Assembly: GCF_000753715.1 (NCBI RefSeq)
Contig: NZ_JPER01000001.1
Coordinates: 434,001 to 498,000 of the forward strand
Direction of reading: 5' to 3'
Source: Pseudidiomarina salinarum
GTDB taxonomy: Bacteria; Pseudomonadota; Gammaproteobacteria; Enterobacterales; Alteromonadaceae
Length of the DNA: 64,000 nt
How positions within the stretch are numbered: position 1 is the stretch's first letter; each line of letters opens with the position of its first letter. The translations under genes and the position numbers were made by a program. The notes below the pieces were generated by a model. That model had not been told where the DNA came from. It ran no database searches and saw only the letters and a list, made by a program, of their open reading frames with translations. Shown one piece after another: positions 50,281-63,216 of the stretch.

Positions 50281-50910
50281 TTAACGATAGAGATGCTGGC
50301 TTTTAATAAAGTCGGCGACTGCCAGCGGCAGCCAGTGCTCCCAGGCTTCGCCGCTGGCGATAGCGGTACGGATAGCCGTGGCTGATATAGCTACCTCAGG
50401 GGTGGGTGCCAACAGGATTAATCCACTGTCGCGCCGTTTCAGATCGGTTGGGTTGGTGGCGTAGCGATCCTGATAAAAGCTCAGCACTTCAGGGCTCCAG
50501 CCAGCGCTGGTGTCGGGACGCTGCATGACCACCAGGTGGGCATTATCGGTCAGTTGCAGCCAGTTATGCCAGCTGTGCAGATTAGCAAAGGCGTCGTCGC
50601 CTAACAGAAAGACCAGGGTATCATCGGGCCAGCGCCGTTTTAGTTCGGCGAGAGTCTGTTCGGTATAGGAGGGCCGTGGCTGGCATAACTCCCAGTCGTC
50701 AGCCTGGCAACACGACAACTCACGCGCCGCCAGTTGTGCCATGGTCAGCCGTTGTTTGGCAGTGGCGCCGGGATAATCACGATGCGGGGGCTGCGCGCTT
50801 GGCAACAAATGCAGCGCATCTGCTTTCAGCCATTCGCGCGCCGCCGCTGCGGGCCGCAGATGCCCCCAGTGAACGGGATCAAAAGTGCCACCAAGAATGA
50901 CGCGCATCAT
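50281..50910 (-). CDS. nadD: Nicotinate-nucleotide adenylyltransferase
   Basis: About 209 residues beginning MMRVILGGTFDPVHWGH, with the nucleotidyltransferase motif GTFDPVHWGH and the ISATAIRTAI end motif. It makes nicotinate adenine dinucleotide for NAD. The start at 50910 overlaps the holA stop by 4 bases (ATGA); the adjacent ATG at 50907 is the alternative. Confidence 0.95.
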   Translation of the reverse strand: MMRVILGGTFDPVHWGHLRPAAAAREWLKADALHLLPSAQPPHRDYPGATAKQRLTMAQLAARELSCCQADDWELCQPRPSYTEQTLAELKRRWPDDTLVFLLGDDAFANLHSWHNWLQLTDNAHLVVMQRPDTSAGWSPEVLSFYQDRYATNPTDLKRRDSGLILLAPTPEVAISATAIRTAIASGEAWEHWLPLAVADFIKSQHLYR

Positions 50911-51941
50911 GAGGCAGCCAACCTGACTGCCAGATCCGGACGGCAATACAGCACCACCAGATGCGTCACCAGGGTCTGCACGCGCTCGCCGCTGTCGCGT
51001 TTAAATGCGAGCTCTAAACGCCGTAACAGATCCGCAGCCTGGGTGAGGGGAGCGCCTTGCATGCGCTGCACGAACTGCCGGTAGCTGGCTTCCTGGTTGC
51101 GCCAGATGCCTTCGCGGCGGAACAGGGTACTGAGATCCTGCGCCGTTGCCAGCCCTTCTTGCAGACGCTGCAACTTGTACCATTCGCGCTGTAACATCCA
51201 GTTCAGAATGGCAACTTCAATATCTTCTTCGAACAGGCGTTGCAAACGGTGCAGGGCGTTTTCAACGTCCGCTGCCAGGATTGCTTCCTGCAGCGCAAAG
51301 ACGCTGAACCGGCTCTGGTCCTGGGCGGCCTGCTGGATTTCCGACGCCGCCACTGGCTGAGGCAAATCCATTAGCGCGAGTTTCTGCAACTCCTGATCAA
51401 GGGCCAGCAAATTGCCCTCAAACCAGTCCGCAATCAGCTGCACTGCGTCGGGCGCCAGAGCAAGGCCATAGCGTCCGGCGCGTTGATCAATAAAGCGTGG
51501 CAATGCCGCACGATCCGGGCTGTTCGCCTGGATCACCGGCCCCGCCTGGGTCAGCTGCTGGTACCACTTTGCTTTTAGCTGTTCATTTTTGAGTTTGGGG
51601 CCAATAACGATCAGGGTCTGATCAGGCGGGGGCGCACTGAGATAATTGCGTAAGGCATCGCCGCCTTCCCGACCCGGTTTGGCTTCGGGCAGTTCGAGTT
51701 CAAGCAGCCGGTGCTGGGAAAATAAGCTCAGGCTGGCACTTTGTTCCGTCAGCTGGCGCCAGTCAAACTGGCTGTCCTGAATATACCGCTCGCGTTCATC
51801 AATACCCTGGTCGCGGGCGAACTTGCGGATGATCTGTAAGGCATCGTCAACCAGTAGCGGCGTATCGCCAAATATACTAAGTAGCGGCGGCAGGCCGTGC
51901 TGCTGCAAATGACTGGCAAGCTGTGGCAGGGCCAGTTGCAT
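50907..51941 (-). CDS. holA: DNA polymerase III subunit delta
   Basis: 344 residues of the HolA family: an N-terminal AAA+-like fold (PPLLSIFGDTPLLVDDALQIIRK) without a usable nucleotide site, a lid, and a helical collar. It is the wrench of the clamp loader that opens the beta clamp. Two bases after lptE, as in E. coli. Confidence 0.95.
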   Translation of the reverse strand: MQLALPQLASHLQQHGLPPLLSIFGDTPLLVDDALQIIRKFARDQGIDERERYIQDSQFDWRQLTEQSASLSLFSQHRLLELELPEAKPGREGGDALRNYLSAPPPDQTLIVIGPKLKNEQLKAKWYQQLTQAGPVIQANSPDRAALPRFIDQRAGRYGLALAPDAVQLIADWFEGNLLALDQELQKLALMDLPQPVAASEIQQAAQDQSRFSVFALQEAILAADVENALHRLQRLFEEDIEVAILNWMLQREWYKLQRLQEGLATAQDLSTLFRREGIWRNQEASYRQFVQRMQGAPLTQAADLLRRLELAFKRDSGERVQTLVTHLVVLYCRPDLAVRLAAS

Positions 51942-51943
51942 GA

Positions 51944-52420
51944 TTATTCTGCCAACTGGGTAATAACTTGGCGCAGCAGCTGACGCGCTGCATCTTCGCG
52001 CATTTCCGCTACCAGAACTTCGCGTTCCCGGGTTTTCGCCAGGGCAAAATTCGGGTCATCCTGATAATCCCGGTAGACTTCAATGCGCTGGGCCGGAGTG
52101 GTCTGGCCGTTACTGCTAATCAGTTCGTACCAGACCGTATAGATGAGTTCATATTCTGCGACCTGACCACTGCGCGATAACGACAAGGCGCGCCGGTCCA
52201 GAGCGTCGCTGATAATACGCACGGTCAGTGTGTCCGCGGTATCGACCACTTCGGCGCCGGCCAGGGTAAAGCGCTGGTGGACCGCCTGTTTCAGCTCACT
52301 GAATGCCGGTGCATCAATATGCACCTGCTCAAGTTGGGGCGGCAACTGGTAGCTGTCACGCAGCTGAAAGCCGCAGGCAGTCAGCATCAAACTCAACAAC
52401 AGCACCACTAGATAACGCAT
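51944..52420 (-). CDS. lptE: LPS-assembly lipoprotein LptE
   Basis: 158 residues with lipobox LTAC (Cys 16) followed by GFQLRDSY, the usual LptE start, and the REREVLVAEMREDAARQLLRQ helix. It plugs and stabilises the LptD barrel that delivers LPS to the outer leaflet. Downstream of leuS. Confidence 0.94.
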   Translation of the reverse strand: MRYLVVLLLSLMLTACGFQLRDSYQLPPQLEQVHIDAPAFSELKQAVHQRFTLAGAEVVDTADTLTVRIISDALDRRALSLSRSGQVAEYELIYTVWYELISSNGQTTPAQRIEVYRDYQDDPNFALAKTREREVLVAEMREDAARQLLRQVITQLAE

Positions 52421-52454
52421 CGCTCATCCTCGTTTGTTAGCCGTATTTTCAGGC

Positions 52455-55076
<2,622 letters not shown>

Positions 55077-55091
55077 TTAAAAAAGGAAATC

Positions 55092-55286
55092 TTACAGGGC
55101 ATACCACATCAGCAACATGACGACGATAGCCGCGATACCGAAAAATGCGTATTCGATACGTTGCCGTTGCTGCGCATCCCGATCGTCCGGATTGCGGTGC
55201 AGCACATACATTGCCAGGGAGGTTACACCTAAGGTGCCGGCAGCAACTAGAAGGGCAAAAATAATCGCACTGATAATATTAGCCAT
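55092..55286 (-). CDS. Small two-helix membrane protein, unrecognised
   Basis: 64 residues from the ATG at 55286, which has GGA about 7 bases before it; an ATG at 55298 has no ribosome site. Two membrane segments (about 4-26 and 45-63) flank a short charged loop HRNPDDRDAQQRQR. I do not recognise the family. It lies between lnt and leuS on the same strand. Composition and start look like those of a real gene. Confidence 0.65.
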   Translation of the reverse strand: MANIISAIIFALLVAAGTLGVTSLAMYVLHRNPDDRDAQQRQRIEYAFFGIAAIVVMLLMWYAL

Positions 55287-55331
55287 GGTGAGTTCCATTT
55301 GTTATTGAATAAGGAGTTAGTTGCCAACAGT

Positions 55332-56873
55332 TTACTTATTTTGACGCCGCTTGACCATGCTGAATATGGGGGTGAAGGCAAGGAAAATAGCCAATAACCA
55401 GTTCAGCAGGGCTCCCCAGCGGGCGAAACCCGTCACGCCGTTTACCACCGGCAGATTGGCGCTCAGCGTAGCTGCCACAAACTGGGGTGCTGTCTGCACC
55501 TGCTGGCCGTGTTCATCCACCAGCGCGCTGATACCACTGTTGGTGGCGCGGATCAGTGGCCGTCCCAGTTCGAGGGCGCGCATGCGGGCGATTTGCATAT
55601 GTTGGGCCGGGCCGTGCGAGCGGCCGAACCAGGTATCATTACTTACGGTCAGAATAAAATCTGTGTCCTGCTGTAAATTAGCCCGCACCTGGTCCGGAAA
55701 CAGGATCTCGTAACAGATAGCGGCGCTGAGCCGGAAGCCGCGCGCATGCAGGTTAGGTTGGCGGAATTCACCACGGGCGAAGGATGACATAGGCAGGTCA
55801 AACAAAGGTGCCAGCGGCCGGACTAAGTCTTCAAAAGGGACAAACTCACCGATAGGTAACAGATGGTGCTTACGATAACGGTTCGAGTGGCCATGGAAGT
55901 ACTCCTGCTTAACCTCATGCTCGCCGTCCTGGCCCAGCACGATCAGGCTGTTGTAATAGTCGCCACTCTGGTAGTCGATAATGCCAGTAATTAAAGCGGT
56001 GTCAGTAGCCACCGCGTTGGCATGGATATTTGCCAGCACATCGTCGGTAAAAGGTTCCGGCATGGTTACCGCTGACTCCGGCCAGACCACAATATCATGC
56101 TGATCATAATAGGGACGGCTGAGGTTGAGGTAACGCATCAGCGTAGGCCAGTGCTGGTCGGGATTCCATTTAACTGACTGGCTGATATTACCCTGCACCA
56201 GCAGGATCCGGGCAGCTTCGCCGGTACGTTCAAGGGGCGATAACAGCGGTAAAATAAACGCAATGATCAAAGGCGCGCCGGCGAGGGCAAGAAAGTAGGC
56301 TTGTCTGGTCTGCAACCAGCGGATCACGGCTATGCTTATTACCAGCATAACCAGGGTAATGCCGGCACCACCCAACCAGGGCGCATAGTTGCCAAGCGCG
56401 CTGTCAGTTTGCGAGTAGCCAAGTTCCAGCCAGGGAAAGCCGGTCAGCAGCCAGCCGCGCAAACTTTCGGTGCCAAGCCAGATCAGAGGCAACAGCCAGA
56501 TCGCCGCCTCGCCGAACCAGCGCGAACTGCGACGCCAGAGCCAGAGTGCCAGTGCCGGGAACAAACTGAGGTAGAGGAAAAGCACTACCAGCACGGCCAC
56601 CGATAATATCGGGTGCAGGCCACCAAAGCTGTCAATGCTGACATAAATCCAGCTGAGGCCAGCGCTGAACCAGCCAAAACCGAAAAAGTAGCCCATTTGT
56701 GCCGCTTGTCGTGGCGAACTGCGACGGGTCAATGCCAGTAACAGCAGGATTACCGGAATGGTGAGCCAGGCCTGATCAAAGGGGGCGTAACTGAATACCA
56801 GACTGCCGCCCAGCAGCAGGGCGGTCAGGCGGTGGATAAGCGGTTGCCAGCGAGGCCGGTTGAACGGAAACAT
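55332..56873 (-). CDS. lnt: Apolipoprotein N-acyltransferase
   Basis: 513 residues: about seven N-terminal membrane segments, then a periplasmic nitrilase-like domain with Glu in VVWPESAVT, Lys in HHLLPIGEFVPFE and Cys in AAICYEILFP, the Glu-Lys-Cys triad. It adds the third acyl chain to lipoproteins; four or five such lipoproteins are encoded in this window. It follows corC by 6 bases. Confidence 0.97.
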   Translation of the reverse strand: MFPFNRPRWQPLIHRLTALLLGGSLVFSYAPFDQAWLTIPVILLLLALTRRSSPRQAAQMGYFFGFGWFSAGLSWIYVSIDSFGGLHPILSVAVLVVLFLYLSLFPALALWLWRRSSRWFGEAAIWLLPLIWLGTESLRGWLLTGFPWLELGYSQTDSALGNYAPWLGGAGITLVMLVISIAVIRWLQTRQAYFLALAGAPLIIAFILPLLSPLERTGEAARILLVQGNISQSVKWNPDQHWPTLMRYLNLSRPYYDQHDIVVWPESAVTMPEPFTDDVLANIHANAVATDTALITGIIDYQSGDYYNSLIVLGQDGEHEVKQEYFHGHSNRYRKHHLLPIGEFVPFEDLVRPLAPLFDLPMSSFARGEFRQPNLHARGFRLSAAICYEILFPDQVRANLQQDTDFILTVSNDTWFGRSHGPAQHMQIARMRALELGRPLIRATNSGISALVDEHGQQVQTAPQFVAATLSANLPVVNGVTGFARWGALLNWLLAIFLAFTPIFSMVKRRQNK

Positions 56874-56879
56874 CAGCAG

Positions 56880-57758
56880 TTAGTCGGCATCAGTGGCGGA
56901 TGTCTGCTCCGGGATAGTAATTTGCAACTGCTGGATGCGGCGTTTATCAGCGCCGGTAACCTTAAACAAAATACCAGCCAGAGTAATCTCTTCGCCGGGT
57001 TGCGGCAAATGACCAAAGCCGTGAGCCACCATCCCGCCAATGGTGTCATATTCCTCGTCAGCAAAGCGGGTATCAAAATAGTCATTAAAGTCTTCGATGG
57101 TGGTGAGTGCTTTCACCGAATAACGGGATTTATTAATTCGCCGGATATCCGCCTTGATGTCTTCGTCAAAATCGGTTTCATCTTCGATTTCGCCAACGAT
57201 TTCTTCCAGGATATCCTCAATAGTCACCAGGCCGGAAACGCCGCCGTACTCATCGACGACTATCGCCATATGATAGCGTTGCTCCCGAAACTCTTTCAGT
57301 AGCACATCCACCCGCTTGCCTTCCGGAACAATAACCGCCGGGCGAATTACTTTGGTCAGTGAAAATTCTTCATCGGTCATACCAAAGCCATATGCGAGCA
57401 GATCTTTAGCCAGTAAAATGCCTTCGATATGGTCTTTATTTTCACTGACTACCGGGTAACGGCTGTGCTGGGAATCTATTACTATAGGTAAGAAGGATTC
57501 GACCGACTGGTTGATATCAATGGTCACCATTTGCGAGCGTGGCACCATAATATCGCGAACTTTAAGTTCGGCGACATCCAGCACGCCTTCGATCATTTCT
57601 TTGGTATCGTTATCAATCAGGTCACGCTCTTCGGCGTCCTGAATCATATCAACCAGTTCTTCACGGCTGCTCGGCTCTCCGGTAAATACCTGCAACAGTT
57701 TGGTTGCCCACGATTTACGTGAAGAGCCGCTGCTAGAGTGGGGGTTATCGTCGCTCAT
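56880..57758 (-). CDS. ybeX: CBS-domain protein CorC/YbeX
   Basis: 292 residues: a CBS pair (about 70-190, VRDIMVPRSQMVTID and GLVTIEDILEEIVGEIEDE) and a C-terminal CorC/HlyC domain. No membrane segment. Linked to magnesium/cobalt efflux and, in E. coli, to ribosome homeostasis with YbeY. Confidence 0.93.
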   Translation of the reverse strand: MSDDNPHSSSGSSRKSWATKLLQVFTGEPSSREELVDMIQDAEERDLIDNDTKEMIEGVLDVAELKVRDIMVPRSQMVTIDINQSVESFLPIVIDSQHSRYPVVSENKDHIEGILLAKDLLAYGFGMTDEEFSLTKVIRPAVIVPEGKRVDVLLKEFREQRYHMAIVVDEYGGVSGLVTIEDILEEIVGEIEDETDFDEDIKADIRRINKSRYSVKALTTIEDFNDYFDTRFADEEYDTIGGMVAHGFGHLPQPGEEITLAGILFKVTGADKRRIQQLQITIPEQTSATDAD

Positions 57759-57776
57759 GTACTGGTAGTGCTCCGT

Positions 57777-58247
57777 TTAGACATAATCATCAGCATAGGG
57801 GTCAGCATAACCCAAAGCCTCGAGAATACGTTGTTCGAGGCGTTCCATGACCACTGCCTCATCGTCGTCAATATGGTCATAACCTAGCAAATGCAAGGTG
57901 CCGTGTACAATCATATGCGTCCAGTGCGCGCTGAGGGCTTTACCCTGCGCGGCGGCTTCACGTTCAATGACCGGGGCGCAGACCACCAGATCACCCAGCA
58001 GCCGCACCGGCAGTTCAACCGGCGCTTCGAAGGGGAATGATAATACATTGGTAGGATAGTCACGTTGCCGGTAGGTCTTATTGAGTTCCAGCGCTTCGGT
58101 TTCGTCAACAATACGCACCGTAAGCTCAGCAGATTCATCCTGCTCAAGTATGCGTAACGAAGTGCCTACCCAAAGCTCAATATCGGCTTCGGTGGGCAGT
58201 TCAGCACAAGTTGAGGCAAGCTGGAGGTCAACAGTGGTCTGGCTCAC
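57777..58247 (-). CDS. ybeY: Endoribonuclease YbeY
   Basis: 156 residues with the zinc motif HGTLHLLGYDH. It is needed for 16S rRNA 3' maturation and 70S quality control. The start is a GTG overlapping the ybeZ stop by 4 bases (GTGA). Confidence 0.96.
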   Translation of the reverse strand: MSQTTVDLQLASTCAELPTEADIELWVGTSLRILEQDESAELTVRIVDETEALELNKTYRQRDYPTNVLSFPFEAPVELPVRLLGDLVVCAPVIEREAAAQGKALSAHWTHMIVHGTLHLLGYDHIDDDEAVVMERLEQRILEALGYADPYADDYV

Positions 58248-59248
58248 GAATTTTTCTCTTCAAAAGCGTCATAGGCCTGGACAATGCGTTGTACCACCGA
58301 ATGGCGAACCACGTCGGTAGCCTGAAAGAAGGTAAAGCTAATATCGTCGATGTCTTTGAGCACTTCAATGACATGGCGCAAGCCGGATTTTTGCCCACGC
58401 GGCAAGTCGACCTGAGTGATGTCACCGGTAATCACCGCGCGCGAGTTAAAGCCGATCCGGGTTAAGAACATCTTCATCTGTTCGCAGGTGGTATTCTGGC
58501 TTTCATCCAGGATGATAAAAGCGTCATTCAGGGTACGACCGCGCATATAGGCAAGCGGCGCCACTTCTATCACATTACGCTCAATCAGCTTTTCAACTTT
58601 TTCGAAGCCAAGCATTTCAAATAAGGCGTCGTACAGCGGGCGCAGATAAGGATCGACCTTCTGTGCCAGATCGCCAGGCAAGAACCCCAGTTTTTCACCG
58701 GCTTCCACTGCCGGACGGGTCAGCAATATGCGGCGTACTTCCTGACGCTCCAGCGCATCTACGGCGCACGCGACAGCGAGATAGGTTTTACCGGTGCCGG
58801 CCGGGCCAACGCCAAAGTTCACATCGTGACTGAGAATCGCCCGAACATAGCCAGCCTGGTTTGGATTGCGGGGCTTAATGAGGCCGCGCTTGGTCTTAAT
58901 GTGAACCATTTTATCCAGCGCCGGATCGTCTTTTTTGGCGTCGGCCGGAGCCTGTTCCAGTACCTTGGCTTCCTGGATGGCCAGATGCACCTGCTGGGGA
59001 TCGATTTCACTGGCTTCGCCTTTAACCACCGCGGTTTCGACATATAAGTCGCGCAGTATGTCGGCCGCCGCTTCAGCGGTATGGGTAGGACCAATGATAC
59101 GAAACGCATTGCTGCGATAGGTTATTTCAACACCAAGGCGGCGCTCGATGTGCTTCAGATTCTCATCAAATGGACCCGTCAGATCCGCCAGCCGGCGGGA
59201 GTCTGCAGGTTCTAAATCGATATCCAGGGTAGTCGGGGATGAACTCAA
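58244..59248 (-). CDS. ybeZ: PhoH-like ATPase YbeZ
   Basis: 334 residues with Walker A GPAGTGKT and Walker B FIILDESQNTT. PhoH-like proteins are predicted RNA helicase partners of YbeY. The start is a TTG at 59248 with GAGG 5 bases upstream. It follows miaB. Confidence 0.95.
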   Translation of the reverse strand: MSSSPTTLDIDLEPADSRRLADLTGPFDENLKHIERRLGVEITYRSNAFRIIGPTHTAEAAADILRDLYVETAVVKGEASEIDPQQVHLAIQEAKVLEQAPADAKKDDPALDKMVHIKTKRGLIKPRNPNQAGYVRAILSHDVNFGVGPAGTGKTYLAVACAVDALERQEVRRILLTRPAVEAGEKLGFLPGDLAQKVDPYLRPLYDALFEMLGFEKVEKLIERNVIEVAPLAYMRGRTLNDAFIILDESQNTTCEQMKMFLTRIGFNSRAVITGDITQVDLPRGQKSGLRHVIEVLKDIDDISFTFFQATDVVRHSVVQRIVQAYDAFEEKNS

Positions 59249-59269
59249 AAAAACCTCTTTTAACTTTGG

Positions 59270-60712
59270 TTATAGCGACACGGTCGGAATCACGGTAGTG
59301 ACACCCAGCTGATCCGGTTGGCTACGCGCCTTCTTGCTCAGAATAGCCTGCGGTGCGGTATCCACGCGCAGGCCCATTTCCGTCTCGGTGCGCAGCAGTT
59401 CGCCACGTAAGGAGTTAACGAACACGTCGTTAATATAGACATCAACAAACTGCCCGATAAGATCCGGTGAACCCAGGAAGTTAACCACGCGGTTGTTCTC
59501 GGTGCGGCCGCTCAGTTCCATCGGATCTTTTTTCGACGGGCCGGTGACCAGAATCCGTTGTTCAGTATGCAGCATGCGCCGGGCATGAGCGTGGGACTGT
59601 TGGTTCAGCCGTTGTTGCAGTAACTGCAGCCGTACTTTTTTGGCATCTTCAGTAACATCATCAGGCAGATCCGCGGCCGGCGTGCCTGGCCGTGCGCTGT
59701 AAATGAAGCTGAAACTCATATCAAAATCGACCGCCTGAATTAAATCCATGGTCGCTTCAAAATCGGCGTCGGTTTCACCCGGGAAGCCGATAATGAAATC
59801 AGAGGACATGGCAATATCCGGACGCACTTTACGCAGCTTGCGGATCTGGGATTTGTATTCGATGGCGGTATGGCCACGCTTCATCAGTGTCAGAATACGG
59901 TCTGAGCCACTTTGCACCGGCAGGTGCAGGTGATTCACTAACTCCGGAATGGCCGCATAGGCTTCAATAATATCGTCAGTGAACTCGACCGGGTGCGAGG
60001 TGGTATAGCGGATACGGTCAATGCCGTCGATGGCCGCAATCAGATGCAGTAATTCGGCAAAACGGCAGATACTGCCGTCGTAATGTTCACCACGGAAGGC
60101 GTTGACGTTCTGCCCCAGCAGATTGACTTCACGGACGCCCTGTTCGGCTAACTGCGCGATTTCATATAATACATCATCAACCGGACGGCTTACTTCTTCG
60201 CCCCGGGTGTACGGAACCACACAGAAGGTACAGTATTTGCTGCAGCCTTCCATAATAGATACAAAGGCGGTCGGGCCATCGGCGCGAGGCTCGGGCAGCC
60301 GATCAAATTTTTCGATTTCAGGAAATGAAATATCCATCATCGGGGTATGATTTGCCTGAACGGAATTCACCATTTCCGGCAACCGGTGCAGGGTTTGGGG
60401 GCCGAAAACGATATCGACGTATGGCGCCCGGGCGCGGATATGAGCGCCTTCCTGCGAGGCAACACAGCCACCAACGCCGATCAGCAGATCGGGCTTCTTA
60501 TCTTTCAGGTTTTTCCAGCGGCCGAGTTGATGAAATACTTTTTCCTGAGCTTTTTCCCGGATCGAACAGGTGTTGAGCAGGATCAAATCAGCGTCTTCGG
60601 GCTCTGCCGTGACGTCGTAGCCATGAGTTGCCTTGAGTAAATCAGCCATTTTAGCTGAGTCGTACTCATTCATCTGACAACCCCAAGTTTTGATATATAA
60701 CTTCTTGCTCAT
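59270..60712 (-). CDS. miaB: tRNA-2-methylthio-N6-isopentenyladenosine synthase MiaB
   Basis: 480 residues: N-terminal MTTase domain with cluster-binding Cys ([26 protein letters not shown]), radical SAM motif CSKYCTFC, and a C-terminal TRAM domain. It adds the methylthio group at A37 of tRNAs reading U-starting codons. Confidence 0.97.
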   Translation of the reverse strand: MSKKLYIKTWGCQMNEYDSAKMADLLKATHGYDVTAEPEDADLILLNTCSIREKAQEKVFHQLGRWKNLKDKKPDLLIGVGGCVASQEGAHIRARAPYVDIVFGPQTLHRLPEMVNSVQANHTPMMDISFPEIEKFDRLPEPRADGPTAFVSIMEGCSKYCTFCVVPYTRGEEVSRPVDDVLYEIAQLAEQGVREVNLLGQNVNAFRGEHYDGSICRFAELLHLIAAIDGIDRIRYTTSHPVEFTDDIIEAYAAIPELVNHLHLPVQSGSDRILTLMKRGHTAIEYKSQIRKLRKVRPDIAMSSDFIIGFPGETDADFEATMDLIQAVDFDMSFSFIYSARPGTPAADLPDDVTEDAKKVRLQLLQQRLNQQSHAHARRMLHTEQRILVTGPSKKDPMELSGRTENNRVVNFLGSPDLIGQFVDVYINDVFVNSLRGELLRTETEMGLRVDTAPQAILSKKARSQPDQLGVTTVIPTVSL

Positions 60713-60765
60713 AGGTCTTGCGGTCTCACTGGTAAAACGGACTGCTATTTTAGCGTGATCTGCGG

Positions 60766-61650
60766 CTAACTGCCAACTTTGCCGCCAGTTTCTGCTTTAC
60801 GGCGGGTGCGCAGCGCGAGATACCCCGCTGCGGTAATAATGATGGTGCCGGCGAGCATGTACCAGGTCACCGGTTCGTCCCAGAAGAAGTAGCCCATCAG
60901 CGCAGCGAAAACCACTGAACTATAAGTAAAAACTCCGACCCGGGCGGCCGGTGCCAGGGAAAATGCTTTGGTCATTCCTAACTGTCCGGCCACTGCCAGC
61001 AGGCTCATGACCAGAATGGCGATGCCGTGTTCACTGGCAATCGAATCACCGCGCCAAAGCAGGGGTATGGCTGAGAGTACTGTTGCGAGAGTGGCAAAAT
61101 AGAAGACGATCTTGGTTGAGGACTCAGTAGTGGACATGCGGCGAATTAAGGTCTTGGTATAAGCGGCCAGCACCGCCGCGATAAAGGCCACCATAATCAC
61201 GGGCGAGAGGTTGGCGTTCAGCGGGTTTAAAAAGATAAAAACGCCGACAAAGCCGATGGCAATCGCCAGCCAGGTTTGTGGCAGAACCAGTTCCTTGAGC
61301 CAGAAGCGGCTAATGATCGGGATCAGAAACGGTGACAGCAACAGTACCAGGGTGGCTTGCGCCAGTGGCAAATGAGCGAGCGCATAGAAGAACAGGTACA
61401 TAGCGGCCAGGCCGGCAACGCCGCGGGTCAGATGAAACCGCCATACGGTTGTTTTAAAGGCCGCGGGGCCTTTGTGCCAAAGCCAGGGTAACAACACCAC
61501 AAAAGCCATCAGATTACGGAAAAAAACCAGTTGCTCAGAGGGCAGGTCGGTACTCAGGTATTTGACCAGAGCGCTGACGCCGGCAAAACAAAATTCGGCC
61601 CCGAGAACCAGTGCCGAAGCAATGACAATAGTGCGATGTGGTGTTTCCAT
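60766..61650 (-). CDS. EamA (DMT) family transporter
   Basis: 294 residues with ten membrane segments and two EamA repeats (about 10-145 and 155-285). Drug/metabolite superfamily exporters of this kind often move amino acids or metabolites; the substrate is not predictable. Divergent from the UbiF-like gene. Confidence 0.9.
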   Translation of the reverse strand: METPHRTIVIASALVLGAEFCFAGVSALVKYLSTDLPSEQLVFFRNLMAFVVLLPWLWHKGPAAFKTTVWRFHLTRGVAGLAAMYLFFYALAHLPLAQATLVLLLSPFLIPIISRFWLKELVLPQTWLAIAIGFVGVFIFLNPLNANLSPVIMVAFIAAVLAAYTKTLIRRMSTTESSTKIVFYFATLATVLSAIPLLWRGDSIASEHGIAILVMSLLAVAGQLGMTKAFSLAPAARVGVFTYSSVVFAALMGYFFWDEPVTWYMLAGTIIITAAGYLALRTRRKAETGGKVGS

Positions 61651-61739
61651 AGGGGGCCCGGACAGTGAAGAAGCATTATCTTATCATGACTGTGCGGTGT
61701 ATTCTGAGCGCAGAATTTTTTATTATGTGGTGTTAACCG

Positions 61740-62894
61740 ATGTCTGAAACAGGACAACAGCAGATGCATATTGTGATTATTGGTGGCGGCCTGGTCGGTG
61801 CGGCGGCGGCCGCCGAAGCCGCGGCAAACGGCCACCGGGTAACCCTGATCGAGCGCAGTGAACCGGTCCCGTCAGGGGACGCATGGGATTTGCGGATCTC
61901 ATCCGTGCATCAGCAGAATGTCGACTGGCTGCGGGAACTCGGTATCTGGCAGCGTATCCCGGATCACCGGCAACGCGCCTATCACAGTTTGTCAGTGCAA
62001 AGCCTGGACCAGCAGCGGGTAACCTTTGCCGCCAGTGAAGCTGGTACTGAGGCGCTCGGCGCCATGGTTGAGAATAATGCCCTGCAATACGCCCTATGGC
62101 AGTGGCTGGCCACGCAGAAGCGGGTGACCTGTATTACCGGCGCGACGCTGCAGGCGGTTGACTGGTCGCAGCGGCTGGCGACTCTGGATGATCAACAACA
62201 AGTGCCTTTTGATCTCTTGCTTGGCGCGGATGGCGCGCAGTCTTCGGTGGCGAAGCTGGCAGGTATCAGTGCGCGCGGCTGGGATTACGATATGCGCTGT
62301 TTGCTGGCGATAGTCACAACTGAGCAGCCGGTCGCGGCGGCTACATGGGAAATTTTCCGGCCGTGCGGGCCTTACGCATTACTGCCGCTTGATGACCATC
62401 AGGCCTGTCTGATTGATTATCGTGATAACCAGAGCTGGATGGCGCTGGAAACTGGTGGCCAGGATCAGGTTGAGCGGGAATTACAGGACGTTTTCGCGCC
62501 AGCCCTGGGTTCATTCAGACTGCAAAGCGCGGCCAGCTTTCCGTTACGCCGGCAACGGGCCCTGCATTACCACAGTCACGATTGCGTCGCCTTAGTCGGG
62601 GATGCCGCGCATAGTATTCATCCGTTAGCCGGGCAGGGCGTTAATCTGGGTTTTGGCGATGTCCGGCAGTTGCTGGAGTCGTTGCGAGAACTGGAGATGC
62701 CAGCTGCACTGGCTGACTATGAGCAAAAACGGCTGGCGGTGAACCAACGCATGATGCGGGCAATGGATGCGATTCACCTGGGCTTCCGCTCGCGGCATTT
62801 ACTGCCACGGGCATTGGTTAGCCTGAGCCTGACGGCGGCGACACGAATTGCCCCGCTGAAACGACGGATTATCCGGGCCGCTATGGGCGACTAG
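61740..62894 (+). CDS. ubiF: UbiF-like FAD-dependent ubiquinone hydroxylase
   Basis: 384 residues. FAD-binding IIGGGLVGAAAA at the N-terminus, and the UbiH/UbiF signature VGDAAHSIHPLAGQGVNLGF near residue 290. The neighbourhood (miaB on one side, a Met/Leu/Gln tRNA operon on the other) is that of E. coli ubiF, the C6 hydroxylase of ubiquinone synthesis. The paralogs UbiH and UbiI share the motif, so the symbol rests on context. An ATG at 61764 with AGGA upstream may be the true start. Confidence 0.8.
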   Translation: MSETGQQQMHIVIIGGGLVGAAAAAEAAANGHRVTLIERSEPVPSGDAWDLRISSVHQQNVDWLRELGIWQRIPDHRQRAYHSLSVQSLDQQRVTFAASEAGTEALGAMVENNALQYALWQWLATQKRVTCITGATLQAVDWSQRLATLDDQQQVPFDLLLGADGAQSSVAKLAGISARGWDYDMRCLLAIVTTEQPVAAATWEIFRPCGPYALLPLDDHQACLIDYRDNQSWMALETGGQDQVERELQDVFAPALGSFRLQSAASFPLRRQRALHYHSHDCVALVGDAAHSIHPLAGQGVNLGFGDVRQLLESLRELEMPAALADYEQKRLAVNQRMMRAMDAIHLGFRSRHLLPRALVSLSLTAATRIAPLKRRIIRAAMGD

Positions 62895-62895
62895 A

Positions 62896-62929
62896 AACAA
62901 AAAAACCGCCAGCGGCGGTTGTTTTTGTT
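62896..62929. terminator. Bidirectional terminator between ubiF and the tRNA operon
   Basis: AACCGCC-AGC-GGCGGTT stem (62904-62920) with an A-run before and T-run after, so it can end both the plus-strand ubiF and the minus-strand tRNA transcript. Confidence 0.9.
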
Positions 62930-62955
62930 CTTGCTTGTTGCTCACCACAATAAAG

Positions 62956-63042
62956 TGGTGCGGAGGGGGGGACTTGAACCCCCACGAGCTTTCGCTCACT
63001 AGCACCTGAAGCTAGCGCGTCTACCAATTCCGCCACCCCCGC
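62956..63042 (-). tRNA. tRNA-Leu (anticodon CAG)
   Basis: 87 bases with encoded CCA; acceptor GCGGGGG, long variable arm, anticodon loop TTCAGGT between CTAGC and GCTAG. Confidence 0.96.
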
Positions 63043-63059
63043 AACAAACAGGAGATAAA

Positions 63060-63134
63060 TGGCTGGGGTACCAGGATTTGAACCTGGGAATGGCGGGATC
63101 AAAACCCGCTGCCTTACCGCTTGGCTATACCCCA
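63060..63134 (-). tRNA. tRNA-Gln (anticodon TTG), copy 1
   Basis: 75 bases with encoded CCA, starting TGGGGTA and with a TTTTGAT anticodon loop; matches E. coli tRNA-Gln(UUG) in layout. Identical to the second copy at 63217-63291. Confidence 0.96.
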
Positions 63135-63216
63135 AACTCAGGCCCCACAGCTAATGTGGGCGTATATTACCTGAAAACATTCACAAAGCAAGCGTACTTT
63201 CTACGATATTTTTAAG

